This document shows positions 1 to 9,106 of a DNA stretch of 64,000 nt, in pieces. Numbering within the stretch: position 1 is the stretch's first letter; each line of letters opens with the position of its first letter. Origin of the DNA: Micavibrio sp. TMED2 (lineage in GTDB: Bacteria; Pseudomonadota; Alphaproteobacteria; TMED2); contig NHBH01000009.1 of the NCBI GenBank assembly GCA_002168225.1, forward strand, positions 629,609 through 693,608, read 5' to 3'. The translations under genes were made by a program, and so were the position numbers. Below the pieces are notes generated by a model. The model saw only the letters and a program-made list of their open reading frames with translations, made no database searches and had not been told where the DNA came from.

Positions 1-1494
1 GGTGAAGCCTGCTTCACCGAGCACAACAACCTGGTTGGCACCGAGGTTCGGGCCGAACAGCTGGGTTGCGGTCATCTGGAACTGGGAGACGTCAAACTCT
101 TTATAGCCCTCAATCTCACGACCGAAGAAGCTGTTGAGGTTGCCGAGATTGATCCCGCCTTCCTTCTGGATCACCTGATTGGTGTTGAAGGCGGCGATGG
201 TGCCCTGACAGGCAGCAGAGGTTGGAGCAGCAGAGCATGAGCCTGCGATTGCACCCGGTGCGACAACAGCCTGCAGCAGCTCCACATCATCGATCTGGAG
301 TGGTTGATCTAGTTTGTAGGAGTATTCGCCCTGCAGGGACATGCCGCGCAGGCCGATGGCATCAAGCGTGGTGTTGAAGCTGGCACCCAGCAGCTGGATG
401 TCTTCCGGGTACTCAAGGAAATAGCGTGAACCGGCCGCGTAGTTGGCGCTGGTAATACCCGCCAGATCGGTCGGGGTACCGGTCACACCGCTGATAACCG
501 GCAGACGGCTGTGATAGTTGATGAAATAGGCACCGAATTCGGTGTCATTCAGCTCGGGCGAGAAGTAACGCGCCGCGAAACCGAACTGGCCCTGATCGTC
601 CGGCTCGTCATCGGCAGCGCGTGGAGCGCGCGAGCCGAGCGGGGTAACCGGGGTGGTGACAGAAACCGCAGCGTCAGGCACCAGCGGATGGCCGAAGCCG
701 AGGAACACCTGATTGGCACCGGGCGACGCAATATCGCTGGTGCTGAAGAAGGTACCGGCAGCTTCCGGCTCGGTCTTGTCCCACATGAACTGATAGAAGG
801 CTTCAACGCTCAGATTGTCGGTAATACCGAGATTGGCGTCGAGAATCGGCACCGGGGTCAGGGCGTCACGGATCTGCGAACCGGGAACGCGGAAGCGGCT
901 TGCCTCCAGCGGGTTGATGACGTTGATGCCGTTCTGGATAAAAGTGCTCTCACCCCAGCTCAGAACCTGATTACCGACCCGGAAATCGAGTGGCATTTCA
1001 TTCTCGCCAACCTCATAGGAGGCGGTGACATAGGCATCGAACAGATCGAAGCGGCGACCGACGCGGTTGACCGCATCATCGCTCAGGTCACGAAATTCGG
1101 TATTGTCCTTGTTGGCATTCAGGAAGTCATAGAGATAGCCGAAGCGGACAAAGGCACCGTAGTTTTCATATTGCAGGTCGAGTTCGTGGTTGGCACTGAA
1201 CGCGAGCGAGACGATGCCGGTGTCATAGTTCAGGTTGCCGTCATCGCCATTGACCGATTGGGCACTGCCGCCGTTTGAGATACCGACATTGCTGCTGTCG
1301 CGGTCCTGCGTACGGAAGGTCGCGCCTGCGGTCAGGGTGGTGTCAAACTGTGCCTGGATGCCCCAGAACTCGAAATCGGCGGCATCGGCTTTCGATGGTG
1401 CCGTTGCAACCATACCGGCAATCGCCGCAATGCCGAGAATGCCCGCGAGTGGCTTCAATGCCGTGCTGGACAGCAGTGTGTTGTTGTTGATCAT
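1..1494 (-). CDS. DUF1302-type outer-membrane protein, truncated at window edge
   Basis: Reading the minus strand from an ATG at 1494 gives about 497 residues without a stop before the window edge, so the C-terminus is missing. A good ribosome site (GGGAGG, AAGGAAG) lies just upstream. Residues 1-38 form a signal peptide ending in an Ala-rich stretch. The mature protein starts with FEFWGIQAQFDTTLTAG followed by a FRTQDRD motif, which resembles the start of DUF1302 proteins. The rest is rich in Gly, Asn, Tyr and Phe with alternating polarity, as in an outer-membrane beta-barrel. DUF1302 proteins are porin-like proteins of unclear substrate, often found near lipid or sterol degradation genes. 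The AMP-binding, phosphotransferase and MaoC-type genes elsewhere in the window would fit such metabolism, but that link is inference. Confidence 0.75.
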   Translation of the reverse strand, partial: MINNNTLLSSTALKPLAGILGIAAIAGMVATAPSKADAADFEFWGIQAQFDTTLTAGATFRTQDRDSSNVGISNGGSAQSVNGDDGNLNYDTGIVSLAFSANHELDLQYENYGAFVRFGYLYDFLNANKDNTEFRDLSDDAVNRVGRRFDLFDAYVTASYEVGENEMPLDFRVGNQVLSWGESTFIQNGINVINPLEASRFRVPGSQIRDALTPVPILDANLGITDNLSVEAFYQFMWDKTEPEAAGTFFSTSDIASPGANQVFLGFGHPLVPDAAVSVTTPVTPLGSRAPRAADDEPDDQGQFGFAARYFSPELNDTEFGAYFINYHSRLPVISGVTGTPTDLAGITSANYAAGSRYFLEYPEDIQLLGASFNTTLDAIGLRGMSLQGEYSYKLDQPLQIDDVELLQAVVAPGAIAGSCSAAPTSAACQGTIAAFNTNQVIQKEGGINLGNLNSFFGREIEGYKEFDVSQFQMTATQLFGPNLGANQVVVLGEAGFT

Positions 1495-1849
1495 TGGCTT
1501 CCTTGCCTCCCCGAAAGTTTGCTCCGTTTTTTGGAGCCGCCGACCCACATGCTGCGGTTGCCGGTGTTTGTCTTTGTTCTTTTTTGTCGGTGATAAACAC
1601 CGAAAGCCAACAGTTCCACGCATGTCAGGCGTGTGTGAAAAGCGCTGTGATTGTTTCGCTACAGCAGCTTTTCCCGCGCTGGCCGAAACTCTCGTGGAGA
1701 ATGCGGCAGAACCATCGACTAGGCGCAGGATTTATAGGCTTTTCCGGGGTTGATCAAGAAAGCTGGAGGGTAAGTGACGTATAAGTCAACTTGCCTTCGA
1801 GAGTGGGGACTTTGAGCAACATTGGCGCACAAACAAGTTTTTGCTGCGC
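1495..1849. other. Non-coding interval upstream of the porin gene
   Basis: About 350 bases with no convincing gene. It should hold the promoter of the minus-strand DUF1302 gene and ends at the terminator of the cyclophilin gene. Short open frames here lack ribosome sites and protein-like composition. I could not pick a promoter with confidence. Confidence 0.4.
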
Positions 1850-1882
1850 AAAAAAAGGCCGACGCGTCGGATGGCGTCGGCC
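1850..1882 (-). terminator. Rho-independent terminator of the cyclophilin gene
   Basis: A perfect 9-bp stem (GGCCGACGC at 1857-1865 with GCGTCGGCC at 1874-1882) has seven A residues at 1850-1856 on the plus strand, which read as a T-run on the minus strand. It lies about 40 bases after the stop codon of the minus-strand cyclophilin gene. Confidence 0.85.
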
Positions 1883-1920
1883 TCTTGATTTCAGTGCCGT
1901 ATGGCAGTTCTTTGACGGCG

Positions 1921-2469
1921 TTATTGTGCGTCAGCAGCAACCTGCAACTGGACGATCTGGTCCGGGTCTGCGGGTGGCTCGCCACGGGTGATGGCATCCA
2001 CATGGTCCATGCCGTCAACGACCTGACCCCAGACGGTGTATTTGCCGTTCAGGAAGCTGCAGTCATCGAAGCAGATGAACCACTGGCTGTCGCCGCTGTT
2101 CGGGTCATTGGTACGGGCCATGCCGATGGTGCCGCGCCCGAAATTGGTCGGGGTAAACTCTGCTGGCAGCTTGACGCCAGTGCCACCGGCACCGGTGCCG
2201 GTCGGATCACCGGTCTGGGCCATGAAGCCGTCAATGACGCGGTGGAAAACGATGCCGTTATAGAAGCCTTCGCGGGTCAGTTCCTTGATGCGGTCCACAT
2301 GGCGTGGTGCCAGATCGGGACGCATTTCAATGGTGACGCGGCCATCTTTCAGGTCGAGATAGAGCGTATTTTCGAGATCGGCCGCAACGGCCTCGCCGGT
2401 TTCGGTCATAAGGATAAACAAGCCCCCAAGTAGAATGAGAAAGCGCGTGATGATGTGCCGGTAAGTCAT
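1921..2469 (-). CDS. Exported peptidyl-prolyl cis-trans isomerase, cyclophilin type
   Basis: A 182-residue protein. The ATG at 2469 is chosen because it starts directly before a typical signal peptide (MTYRHIITRFLILLGG then an Ala-rich cleavage region); the open frame upstream of it is unlike this family. The mature part carries the cyclophilin core: FHRVIDGFMAQTGDP with the catalytic Arg and Phe/Met/Gln residues, the GTGAGG turn, an NSGDSQWFICF segment and KYTVWGQVVDGMD. Cyclophilins speed proline isomerisation during folding; this one should act in the periplasm or at the inner-membrane surface. It is transcribed alone, divergently from the phosphotransferase gene, and has its own terminator. 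Confidence 0.92.
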   Translation of the reverse strand: MTYRHIITRFLILLGGLFILMTETGEAVAADLENTLYLDLKDGRVTIEMRPDLAPRHVDRIKELTREGFYNGIVFHRVIDGFMAQTGDPTGTGAGGTGVKLPAEFTPTNFGRGTIGMARTNDPNSGDSQWFICFDDCSFLNGKYTVWGQVVDGMDHVDAITRGEPPADPDQIVQLQVAADAQ

Positions 2470-2586
2470 GGCAACAAGCTCGCTGTTTGTTGGATGAATG
2501 ATGCAGACGGGAGGTGCGGGACCAATGTTTCTCAGATGGTTTGATGCGACCTCTCTGGTCAAAGCGGCTGTAACGTTCCATAACCT

Positions 2587-3723
2587 GTGCGTTCTGTCCA
2601 GATGCGAAGGGCTGTTTTTACCGTGAATATTCATGCCGCCTCACCGGTCTCTCTGGATAACCGTCTGGCCCGGCTACCCGGCTACCTTTGCCGTTGCTGG
2701 TCTGCCGATAATGTTGCTCTGAATACGGCCAACCGCCTCAGTGGTGGTGCCATTCAGGAGAATATCGCCCTCGATATCACGGTTACCGGCGGTCCGATGG
2801 CCGGGGAGCATGCGCTGGTGCTCAGAACCGATGCGCCATCCTCGGTTTCCGTCAGCCTTGACCGGTTACAGGAATTCAGGGTTCTGCAGGCTGCGTACAG
2901 CATCGGCGTTATAGTGCCGGAACCGGTTCTGGCCTGTGATGACGATGCGGTGCTGGGCCAGCCATTTGTCCTAATGCGCCGGATTGACGGCATGGCCGTC
3001 GGGCGCAAGCTGGTCCGTGATTCGGCGCTGGCCGGGCAGGCGGGGGATGATCTGGCGGCGGCACTCGGGCAGCAACTGGCCTGCCTGCATCAACTGCACC
3101 CGGCGCATGAACTGGCGGCTGATCTCGGCTTTCTAGGCTCACCACCGGCCAATCCCATGGCGGCGCGGATAGCGCTGTACCGGCGCTATCTCGACGAACT
3201 CCCATCGGCTGACAGCGCCGGGCGGTTGGCGCTGGAATATGGTCTGCGCTGGCTCGAACGGCGAATGGACGAGTGCGAACCGGCAAGCACTGTGCTGATC
3301 CATGCGGATTTCCGTACGGGCAACTACATGGTGGCCGATGGGCAGTTGACCGGCATTCTCGACTGGGAATTTGCCGCCTGGTCCGATCCGATGGAGGATC
3401 TGGGCTGGTTTCTGGCCCGCTGCTGGCGCTTCGGCCAGATGACGCGGGAAGCGGGCGGTATCGGTAGTCGTGAAGCGTTCTATCAGGGCTATGACCAACA
3501 GGCTGAAACGCTCGCCCTGCCGCATCGGGTTGATCATGAGCGTGTGCTGCTTTGGGAGGTGATGGCGCTGATCCGCTGGGGCATCATTGCCCTGCAGCAG
3601 GGCGACAGGGTCACCAGTGGCGGCGAGCAGAGTCTTGAACTGGCGCTGACCGGCCCGATTGCCCTTGAATGTGCAGCCCATATGCTGACCCAGATCACCG
3701 AACTGGAAGGAGGGCGCGCATGA
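2587..3723 (+). CDS. Phosphotransferase family (APH-fold) protein
   Basis: A protein of up to 378 residues with the aminoglycoside-phosphotransferase/choline-kinase fold (APH family). The catalytic loop HADFRTGNYMV and the metal-binding segment LDWEFAAWSDPMEDLGW are intact, so an active small-molecule kinase is expected. In many proteobacteria this family, paired with a DUF6285 protein as here, sits with acyl-CoA dehydrogenases and is thought to act in fatty acid or related acyl-CoA breakdown; no such dehydrogenase is present in this window. The start is uncertain: GTG at 2587, ATG at 2602 and GTG at 2623 are all possible. The stop overlaps the next start as ATGA, indicating translational coupling. 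It is not evidence of antibiotic resistance. Confidence 0.88.
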   Translation: MRSVQMRRAVFTVNIHAASPVSLDNRLARLPGYLCRCWSADNVALNTANRLSGGAIQENIALDITVTGGPMAGEHALVLRTDAPSSVSVSLDRLQEFRVLQAAYSIGVIVPEPVLACDDDAVLGQPFVLMRRIDGMAVGRKLVRDSALAGQAGDDLAAALGQQLACLHQLHPAHELAADLGFLGSPPANPMAARIALYRRYLDELPSADSAGRLALEYGLRWLERRMDECEPASTVLIHADFRTGNYMVADGQLTGILDWEFAAWSDPMEDLGWFLARCWRFGQMTREAGGIGSREAFYQGYDQQAETLALPHRVDHERVLLWEVMALIRWGIIALQQGDRVTSGGEQSLELALTGPIALECAAHMLTQITELEGGRA

Positions 3724-4085
3724 CCGGCATCACCCCCGAATTGCTGATCCGGTTGGCGCGCACGACCTTGACCGAGGACGTGCTCGGTCAGGAGGCTGAT
3801 GCGGTCAAATATCCAGTGCTGATGATCGCCAATGCGCTGGCCATCGCCGAGCGCCAGATGACCATGCAAGACGCTGTCGATGAGCAGCTCGCGGCACAGA
3901 TGCAGGCATGGCTTGCTGGACATGGCGCGGGTGACGGCCATGATGCCGGTGAGGCTCTTCGGCTGCTGGCCGATCGGATCAGGGCAGGAGCCTTTGATCA
4001 TGACCGTGATTTCGCAGAGCAGCTCATGGCTTTGCTGCAAGCGGAACTGGCTATCTTCAACCCGAAATTCTCACCTCAAGCATGA
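3720..4085 (+). CDS. DUF6285-like small protein coupled to the phosphotransferase
   Basis: A 121-residue, mostly helical protein beginning MTGITPELLIRLARTTL. Its ATG overlaps the stop codon of the phosphotransferase gene (ATGA), so the two are almost certainly co-translated. Size, composition and position match the DUF6285 family that habitually follows APH-type phosphotransferases in acyl-CoA dehydrogenase operons. No catalytic motif is visible, and a role as partner or stabiliser of the kinase is only a guess from conserved pairing. Confidence 0.75.
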   Translation: MTGITPELLIRLARTTLTEDVLGQEADAVKYPVLMIANALAIAERQMTMQDAVDEQLAAQMQAWLAGHGAGDGHDAGEALRLLADRIRAGAFDHDRDFAEQLMALLQAELAIFNPKFSPQA

Positions 4086-4164
4086 GTGATCATGGCGTTG
4101 TGGCGCCCGGCCCGGCAATCGATTAAGAGTTGCTGCATATAGTGGTCATGCTTGAGGTCAGATA

Positions 4165-5868
4165 ATGCTTACCCCTTCGCCCAATCCGGTTACCGGCGGC
4201 ACCATCCTTGTTGAACAACTGCTGATTCAGGGGGTCGATACGATCTTCGGCGTACCGGGGGAATCCTATCTCGGCGTGCTCGATGCCATGTATCCGGTGC
4301 GTGACCGGATCAAGTTCGTCATTACCCGGGTCGAGAACGGTGCCGCCAATATGGCGGAGACCTATGGCAAGCTGACCGGCAAGCCGGGTGTCTGCATGGT
4401 GACCCGTGGACCGGGTGCCACCCATGCCAGTATCGGCATCCATACCGCCATGCAGGACAGCACCCCGATGGTGGTGCTGATCGGTCAGGTCGGCCGCGCG
4501 ATGAAGGACCGTGAGGCGTTTCAGGAAGTGGATTACCGCGCCATGTTTGGCCCGCTCGCCAAATGGGTGGCGGAGATCGACCGGGCCGAGCGTATCCCGG
4601 AATATATCGCCCGTGCCTTCCATATGGCGCAATCCGGTCGGCCCGGCCCGGTTGTCCTGTCACTGCCTGAGGACCTGACCAGCGAGACCTTTGATCTGCC
4701 ACCGGGTGGCCTGACCGCCCGTCCGGTCGAGCCTGCCGCAACAACCCTTGCCGCGCCGCAGCCGGGCCAGATCAAGCAGGCTATGGCCATGTTGGCGAAG
4801 GCCGAGAAGCCGTTCGTCTTGCTCGGCGGTCCAAGCTGGAGTGATGAGGGCATTACCGCCATCACCCGTTTTGCCGAGGCCAACAACCTGCCGGTCGGCT
4901 GCAGCTTCCGCGCGCAGGACCGGTTCGACAATCGTCATCGCAATTATGCCGGTGATGTGGGGATCGGTATCAACCCGGCGCTGAACAAGGCGGTGATGGA
5001 GAGCGACCTGCTGTTGGTGATCGGCCCGCGTCTGGGCGAGATGACCACGGGCGGTTATACCCGGATCAAACCGCCGCGCACCCATCAGACCCTGATCCAT
5101 ATCCATCCGAGCGATCTTGAGCTTGGCAGTGTCTATCAGCCTGATCTGGCAATCCAGAGCGGTACCGCACTGGCGGCACAGGCGCTGGCGGCGGAGCCGC
5201 CGGTCGCGAGCCGGGGCTGGGATGACTGGACCGCGCAACGTCATGCCGATTACCTGGAGAATATCCAGCCGAAACCGGCACCGGGTGAGATGAACATGTC
5301 CGAGGTGGTGGCGCATCTGAACGAGGTGCTGCCTGCAGATGCGCTGGTCTGTAACGGCGCTGGCAACTCAACCGCCTGGCTGCACCGGCATTTCCAGTAT
5401 CGTGGTTTCCGCACACAGGCGGCCCCGACCAGCGGGGCCATGGGCTATGGCGTACCGGCGGCGATTGCTGCCTCGATCATCTATCCCGAGCGTGATGTTG
5501 TGGCCGTGGTTGGCGATGGCTGCTTCCAGATGGCGCTGCCGGAGATGGGTACGGCTGCCCAGTATGGCGCGACCCCGGTGCTGATCGTGGTCAATAACAG
5601 CATGTACGGCACCATCCGTATGCATCAGGAGCGGGAATATCCGGATCGCGTGATCGGTACCGAGCTGGTGAACCCCGATTTTGTCGCGCTGGCGCATTCC
5701 TATGGCTGGCACAGCGAGCGCCTGACCAAAACCGCTGAATTTGCCGATGCCTATGCCCGGGCGAAGGCGAGCGGCAAGGCAGCGCTGCTCGAGCTGATCA
5801 TTGATCCGGAAGCGATTACCACGCGCCAGACCATGTCGGAAATTCGCGGTACCTCGACGCGCCGATAG
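4165..5868 (+). CDS. Thiamine-diphosphate-binding enzyme, acetolactate synthase-like
   Basis: A 567-residue enzyme with the three-domain layout of the acetolactate synthase/oxalyl-CoA decarboxylase superfamily. The N-terminal pyrimidine-binding domain has GVPGESYLGVLDAM and the glutamate-bearing RVENGAANMAETYGK. A middle domain covers about residues 190-330. The C-terminal diphosphate-binding domain has GDGCFQM followed about 25 residues later by NNS, the usual metal-binding motif. It probably decarboxylates or condenses a 2-keto acid or related substrate. There is no small regulatory subunit gene beside it, which argues against the canonical ilvBN enzyme. Substrate cannot be told from sequence. 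It follows the DUF6285 gene by 79 bases. Confidence 0.9.
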   Translation: MLTPSPNPVTGGTILVEQLLIQGVDTIFGVPGESYLGVLDAMYPVRDRIKFVITRVENGAANMAETYGKLTGKPGVCMVTRGPGATHASIGIHTAMQDSTPMVVLIGQVGRAMKDREAFQEVDYRAMFGPLAKWVAEIDRAERIPEYIARAFHMAQSGRPGPVVLSLPEDLTSETFDLPPGGLTARPVEPAATTLAAPQPGQIKQAMAMLAKAEKPFVLLGGPSWSDEGITAITRFAEANNLPVGCSFRAQDRFDNRHRNYAGDVGIGINPALNKAVMESDLLLVIGPRLGEMTTGGYTRIKPPRTHQTLIHIHPSDLELGSVYQPDLAIQSGTALAAQALAAEPPVASRGWDDWTAQRHADYLENIQPKPAPGEMNMSEVVAHLNEVLPADALVCNGAGNSTAWLHRHFQYRGFRTQAAPTSGAMGYGVPAAIAASIIYPERDVVAVVGDGCFQMALPEMGTAAQYGATPVLIVVNNSMYGTIRMHQEREYPDRVIGTELVNPDFVALAHSYGWHSERLTKTAEFADAYARAKASGKAALLELIIDPEAITTRQTMSEIRGTSTRR

Positions 5869-6010
5869 GCCGCCCGGACCGTGTCACGATAATTTGCCCA
5901 CAGGGCGAGTGACAAGGCCGGGAAAATGGATCACTATGCTGTCGGGAAGTGTGCTGATCCATCGGCGGGCCTCTTTTTCCCTGTCCCGGTTCAGCATTTG
6001 GCGAGCGAAT

Positions 6011-7690
6011 ATGCCGCCATCGACACGGGTGGATGATGGCGACATGGGATACAAGGGTGTTCCAGTGTCTTTTGCGAATTTGAAGATCACCAATGCGTGT
6101 GATGTACTCCTGTCCGGCCAGGTCAATGGCATCGGACGGGTGCTGATCGACCTCAACCGTTCCGGTGTGGCACCGGTCACCATTGAGGAACTGGACGCGC
6201 AATCCGCCCGTCTCGCCGGATGGCTGCGTCAGCGCGGTATTGGCTCCGGTGATCCGGTACTGGTCATGCAACCGATGTCGGTCCGGCTCTATGTCGCCCT
6301 GCTGGCGGTGCTGCGGGTCGGCGCGACTGCTGTATTTATCGACCCTTCCAACCTGAAATCCAATCTCCGTGCCGCCTGTCGTGATCTGAAGCCGCTCGGC
6401 ATTATCGGGCCGTCCCGGATGCTGTCGCTCAGCCTCGGTGAACCGGCGATCCGGCGTATCCCGGCTCGGCTGCGTACCAGTGGCTGGTCGTGGAGCTCGA
6501 CCTCATGGGCGCGGGCCATGGCCTCGGAGCCGGTGGAGACGGTCAATCTGCCGCTGACCGAGGCGGCCATTATCACGTTTACCGCCGGACCATCCGGTTA
6601 TCCGCTGGGTATCGTCCGCACCCATGCCCAGATACTCGAACAGCATGCGGCCATGTCCGCCGTGCTGGCACCGTTGGCAACTTCGGTGACGGCAACGAAT
6701 ATTCCGACCGTGGCACTCAGCAACCTCGCACTCGGCGTGCCGACCGTGCTGCTCAGTCAGGCTGACAAGCGCAGCGTCAATCGTCTGCTGAACGCCGAGA
6801 TATTGCTGACCGAGGGCGAGCAACCGGCGATGGTCTCACGGCTCGTTATTTCACCGGCCATGGCGGCCAAGCTGGTCGACAGCCTCGGCAATGACAGCCT
6901 GCCGATGGATGATGTGATCGTCACCGGTCCGATTTACCCGGATATCGCGCAAAAGCTGGACAAGGCGCTGGAGCATGGCTCGCTGCGTATTGTCTATGGC
7001 CACCCCGAGGTAGACCCGATTGCTGAGCAGTCCTTCGCCGACATGATTTCCGCCGATCGTCTCGCGACTTCGGTCGGGCGTGGCGTCTTGGTGGGCAAGC
7101 CGGTACCGGAGGTAGAGCTTGCCATCCTGCCGGATGATTACGGTATGCCGATCGGCCCGTTCACCCGTTCCGAGTTCAAGCAGTATTGTCTCGAGCCCGG
7201 TGAGGTTGGTGAGGTGGTGATAGCTGCCGATCATATGGTGACAACCTATGTGAACGGGCGCAGCGAGATCGAGACCAAGTTCACCGTCGGCGGCCAGATA
7301 TGGCACCGCACCGGCGATGCCGGGACCATCGACGGGCAGGGGCGTCTCTGGCTCATGGGCCGGTGTCTTGCCCGGATGGAGGATGAGCTTGGCACCACCT
7401 ATCCACTCGCGGTGGAGGCAGCGGCCCGTTGCCAGCTTGGCCTGCGGCGGCTTGCCTGTGTCGATCACGAGGGCCGCAGCCTGCTGGTGATCGAGAGCAG
7501 CGCCAGCCTTGAACTGGAGGCGATGCAGGAGATTATCGGCATGACCGGCATTTCCGGCATTGTTGTGGTTGATCGTCTGCCTATGGACCGGAACCATGAT
7601 GCCAAGGTTGATTATCGACGGCTGGTACAGATGCTGTCCACCCGCCGTGATCTGGTGCGTATGGATTTCGACGACGCCGGAACTGGCTGA
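6011..7690 (+). CDS. AMP-binding (adenylate-forming) enzyme with degenerate P-loop
   Basis: About 559 residues from the ATG at 6011; an ATG at 6044 is an equally plausible start, as neither has a strong ribosome site. It resembles acyl-CoA synthetase-like enzymes, with some likeness to OleC-type proteins: an HRTGDAGTIDGQGRLWLMGR segment and a C-terminal PMDRNHDAKVDY, where the lysine corresponds to the adenylation lysine. The phosphate loop, normally of the type TSGSTGxPKG, reads TFTAGPSGYPLG, so the loop lysine is replaced by leucine. Activity is therefore uncertain. Transcription is in the same direction as the thiamine-diphosphate enzyme, 142 bases downstream of it. Confidence 0.78.
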   Translation: MPPSTRVDDGDMGYKGVPVSFANLKITNACDVLLSGQVNGIGRVLIDLNRSGVAPVTIEELDAQSARLAGWLRQRGIGSGDPVLVMQPMSVRLYVALLAVLRVGATAVFIDPSNLKSNLRAACRDLKPLGIIGPSRMLSLSLGEPAIRRIPARLRTSGWSWSSTSWARAMASEPVETVNLPLTEAAIITFTAGPSGYPLGIVRTHAQILEQHAAMSAVLAPLATSVTATNIPTVALSNLALGVPTVLLSQADKRSVNRLLNAEILLTEGEQPAMVSRLVISPAMAAKLVDSLGNDSLPMDDVIVTGPIYPDIAQKLDKALEHGSLRIVYGHPEVDPIAEQSFADMISADRLATSVGRGVLVGKPVPEVELAILPDDYGMPIGPFTRSEFKQYCLEPGEVGEVVIAADHMVTTYVNGRSEIETKFTVGGQIWHRTGDAGTIDGQGRLWLMGRCLARMEDELGTTYPLAVEAAARCQLGLRRLACVDHEGRSLLVIESSASLELEAMQEIIGMTGISGIVVVDRLPMDRNHDAKVDYRRLVQMLSTRRDLVRMDFDDAGTG

Positions 7691-7851
7691 TCCAGCCAAT
7701 CAGCTCAGACAACTGTCCAGCGTCACCATTTCAAGACAGCTTGCCGCTGCTCAAATCCCGTTTTCTATTTCTGGCTTGACCCGGATAGCAGGGGTAGGGA
7801 ACCTTGCCGTCAGTTTCGTTCCGGACATTTTAACAGGTACTGGTCAAGCAA

Positions 7852-8394
7852 ATGAATACGCCACTGGGGCGCGGTCTGATCATTTTCGGCTTTGTTGCGT
7901 TTGCGGCATTGATGGCGAATTTCCTGGTGCCGTCTATTCCAACGCCCGAATATGATTTGTCGCAAGTCGACAGAAAACCGCTTGAGGTGCGTGCCTGGTT
8001 ACGCCGGATCATTGTTCAGGACCTGACGTTGAAATCCGCGGATTTCGACCAGAAACTGCAAGCTGCGGAACGCTATTTCACGCCTGAGGGCTATCGTGGG
8101 TTTATTGCTTTGCTGCAGCAGACCCGCAGCATCGATTATCTGCGACAGAGCAATGTCACTGTGGCGATCGATCCGGAAGAAATACCCGAGGTGACAACCG
8201 AGGGGCCGGTGGGCGGCACTTATATCTGGATATTGGAGGGTGATAGCAACCTGACAATATCTTTTGAAACCAATGAGTTGTCCTATCCTGTTCGGCTGCA
8301 ATATATCATTGCCAGAACCGAGGATGAGAATGCCTTTCTGGGATTGAAAGTGCAGTCGATGACAATCGTGAACCGGAATACGCAAACGAACTGA
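7852..8394 (+). CDS. DotI/IcmL-like inner-membrane protein (first of a pair)
   Basis: A 180-residue protein with one N-terminal transmembrane segment at about residues 8-27 and a periplasmic domain. The pattern DFDQKLQAAERYFTPEGYRGF followed by a short strand-rich region and GGTYIWILEG matches the arrangement of the DotI/IcmL (TraM) family, in which YFT-x2-G-[WY] is characteristic. These proteins are inner-membrane core parts of I-type type IV secretion or conjugation systems. It is more divergent than the gene that follows, 86 bases downstream, and the two are probably an ancient duplication. No other secretion genes flank them. Family assignment is from motif memory, not a search. Confidence 0.62.
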   Translation: MNTPLGRGLIIFGFVAFAALMANFLVPSIPTPEYDLSQVDRKPLEVRAWLRRIIVQDLTLKSADFDQKLQAAERYFTPEGYRGFIALLQQTRSIDYLRQSNVTVAIDPEEIPEVTTEGPVGGTYIWILEGDSNLTISFETNELSYPVRLQYIIARTEDENAFLGLKVQSMTIVNRNTQTN

Positions 8395-8479
8395 GAACAT
8401 TGATCAGGTTCCGTATTCAATTTCTGGTATAATCCACTCTGGTAATTGGTTTTTGCAAAACCTGTGAAGGTAGGTCGCT

Positions 8480-9082
8480 ATGGATGATCCTTTGGATGAA
8501 AAGAACAGCGATGGCCGATTTTATGTCAGCCTGATTGCGTTCATCATCGTGGTGGTTGTCGGCGTCAGTGCCATGGTGATCCATCAGCGTGGTGGCATCG
8601 GTGGTCCGCCACCGCCGAATGTCGAGGATTTGCGCCGTGATCGCCTCGCGGCACCGGGGCTGACCGATCAGCAGGTGCTGGAATATTCAACCGAGGTGTT
8701 GGCTAAGGCCGTGACCTTTGATGCCCGTGAATTTTATAACCAGCTGGCGGAGTTGCGGCCCTATTTCACCAATGACGGCTGGACGCTGTTTGAGCGTACG
8801 CTTGAGCGAATCGATGTGGTGAACATGATGCAAAGCGGTCGGTTCGTGGTGACACCGGAACTGGCGGGCGAACCGAAGCTGGTTTCAAGTGGTGTGGACG
8901 CGGCGATTTACCAATGGCGGGTTGCCGTGCCGCTGAAGATCACGTTGCAATCAGCCGATAGAAGTCTGGAGCGTGTGATGATCGCCCATGCACGGATCAT
9001 CCGCCAGTCTATTGATGCCTTTCCCGAAGGAATTGCCATCGACAGTGTCAATTTTCTGCCGGAAGGTGGGGCCGGCGGTTAG
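8480..9082 (+). CDS. DotI/IcmL-like inner-membrane protein (second of a pair)
   Basis: A 200-residue protein, ATG preceded by GAAGGTAGG. A transmembrane helix spans about residues 15-35, followed by a Pro-rich linker (GGPPPPN) and a periplasmic domain. The region LTDQQVLEYSTEVLAKAVTF, then LRPYFTNDGWTLFERTL, FVVTPE and AIYQWRVAVPLKITLQS follows the DotI/IcmL/TraM consensus closely, including the YFT-x2-GW and Y-x-W-x-V-x2-P motifs. The family forms the inner-membrane part of Dot/Icm-type and I-type conjugation channels, so this organism very likely encodes such a system elsewhere. It ends 24 bases from the convergent gapdh stop. Confidence 0.78.
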   Translation: MDDPLDEKNSDGRFYVSLIAFIIVVVVGVSAMVIHQRGGIGGPPPPNVEDLRRDRLAAPGLTDQQVLEYSTEVLAKAVTFDAREFYNQLAELRPYFTNDGWTLFERTLERIDVVNMMQSGRFVVTPELAGEPKLVSSGVDAAIYQWRVAVPLKITLQSADRSLERVMIAHARIIRQSIDAFPEGIAIDSVNFLPEGGAGG

Positions 9083-9106
9083 GCCAGCCCCATACCTGTA
9101 CCTTGC

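Noticed and set aside
511-1278. Open frame on the plus strand inside the DUF1302 gene
   Set aside because: Opposite a convincing exported beta-barrel protein with good start signals; the plus-strand product has no recognisable features.
2587-3723. Phosphotransferase as an aminoglycoside-resistance gene
   Set aside because: The coupling to a DUF6285 protein points to the metabolic branch of the APH fold.
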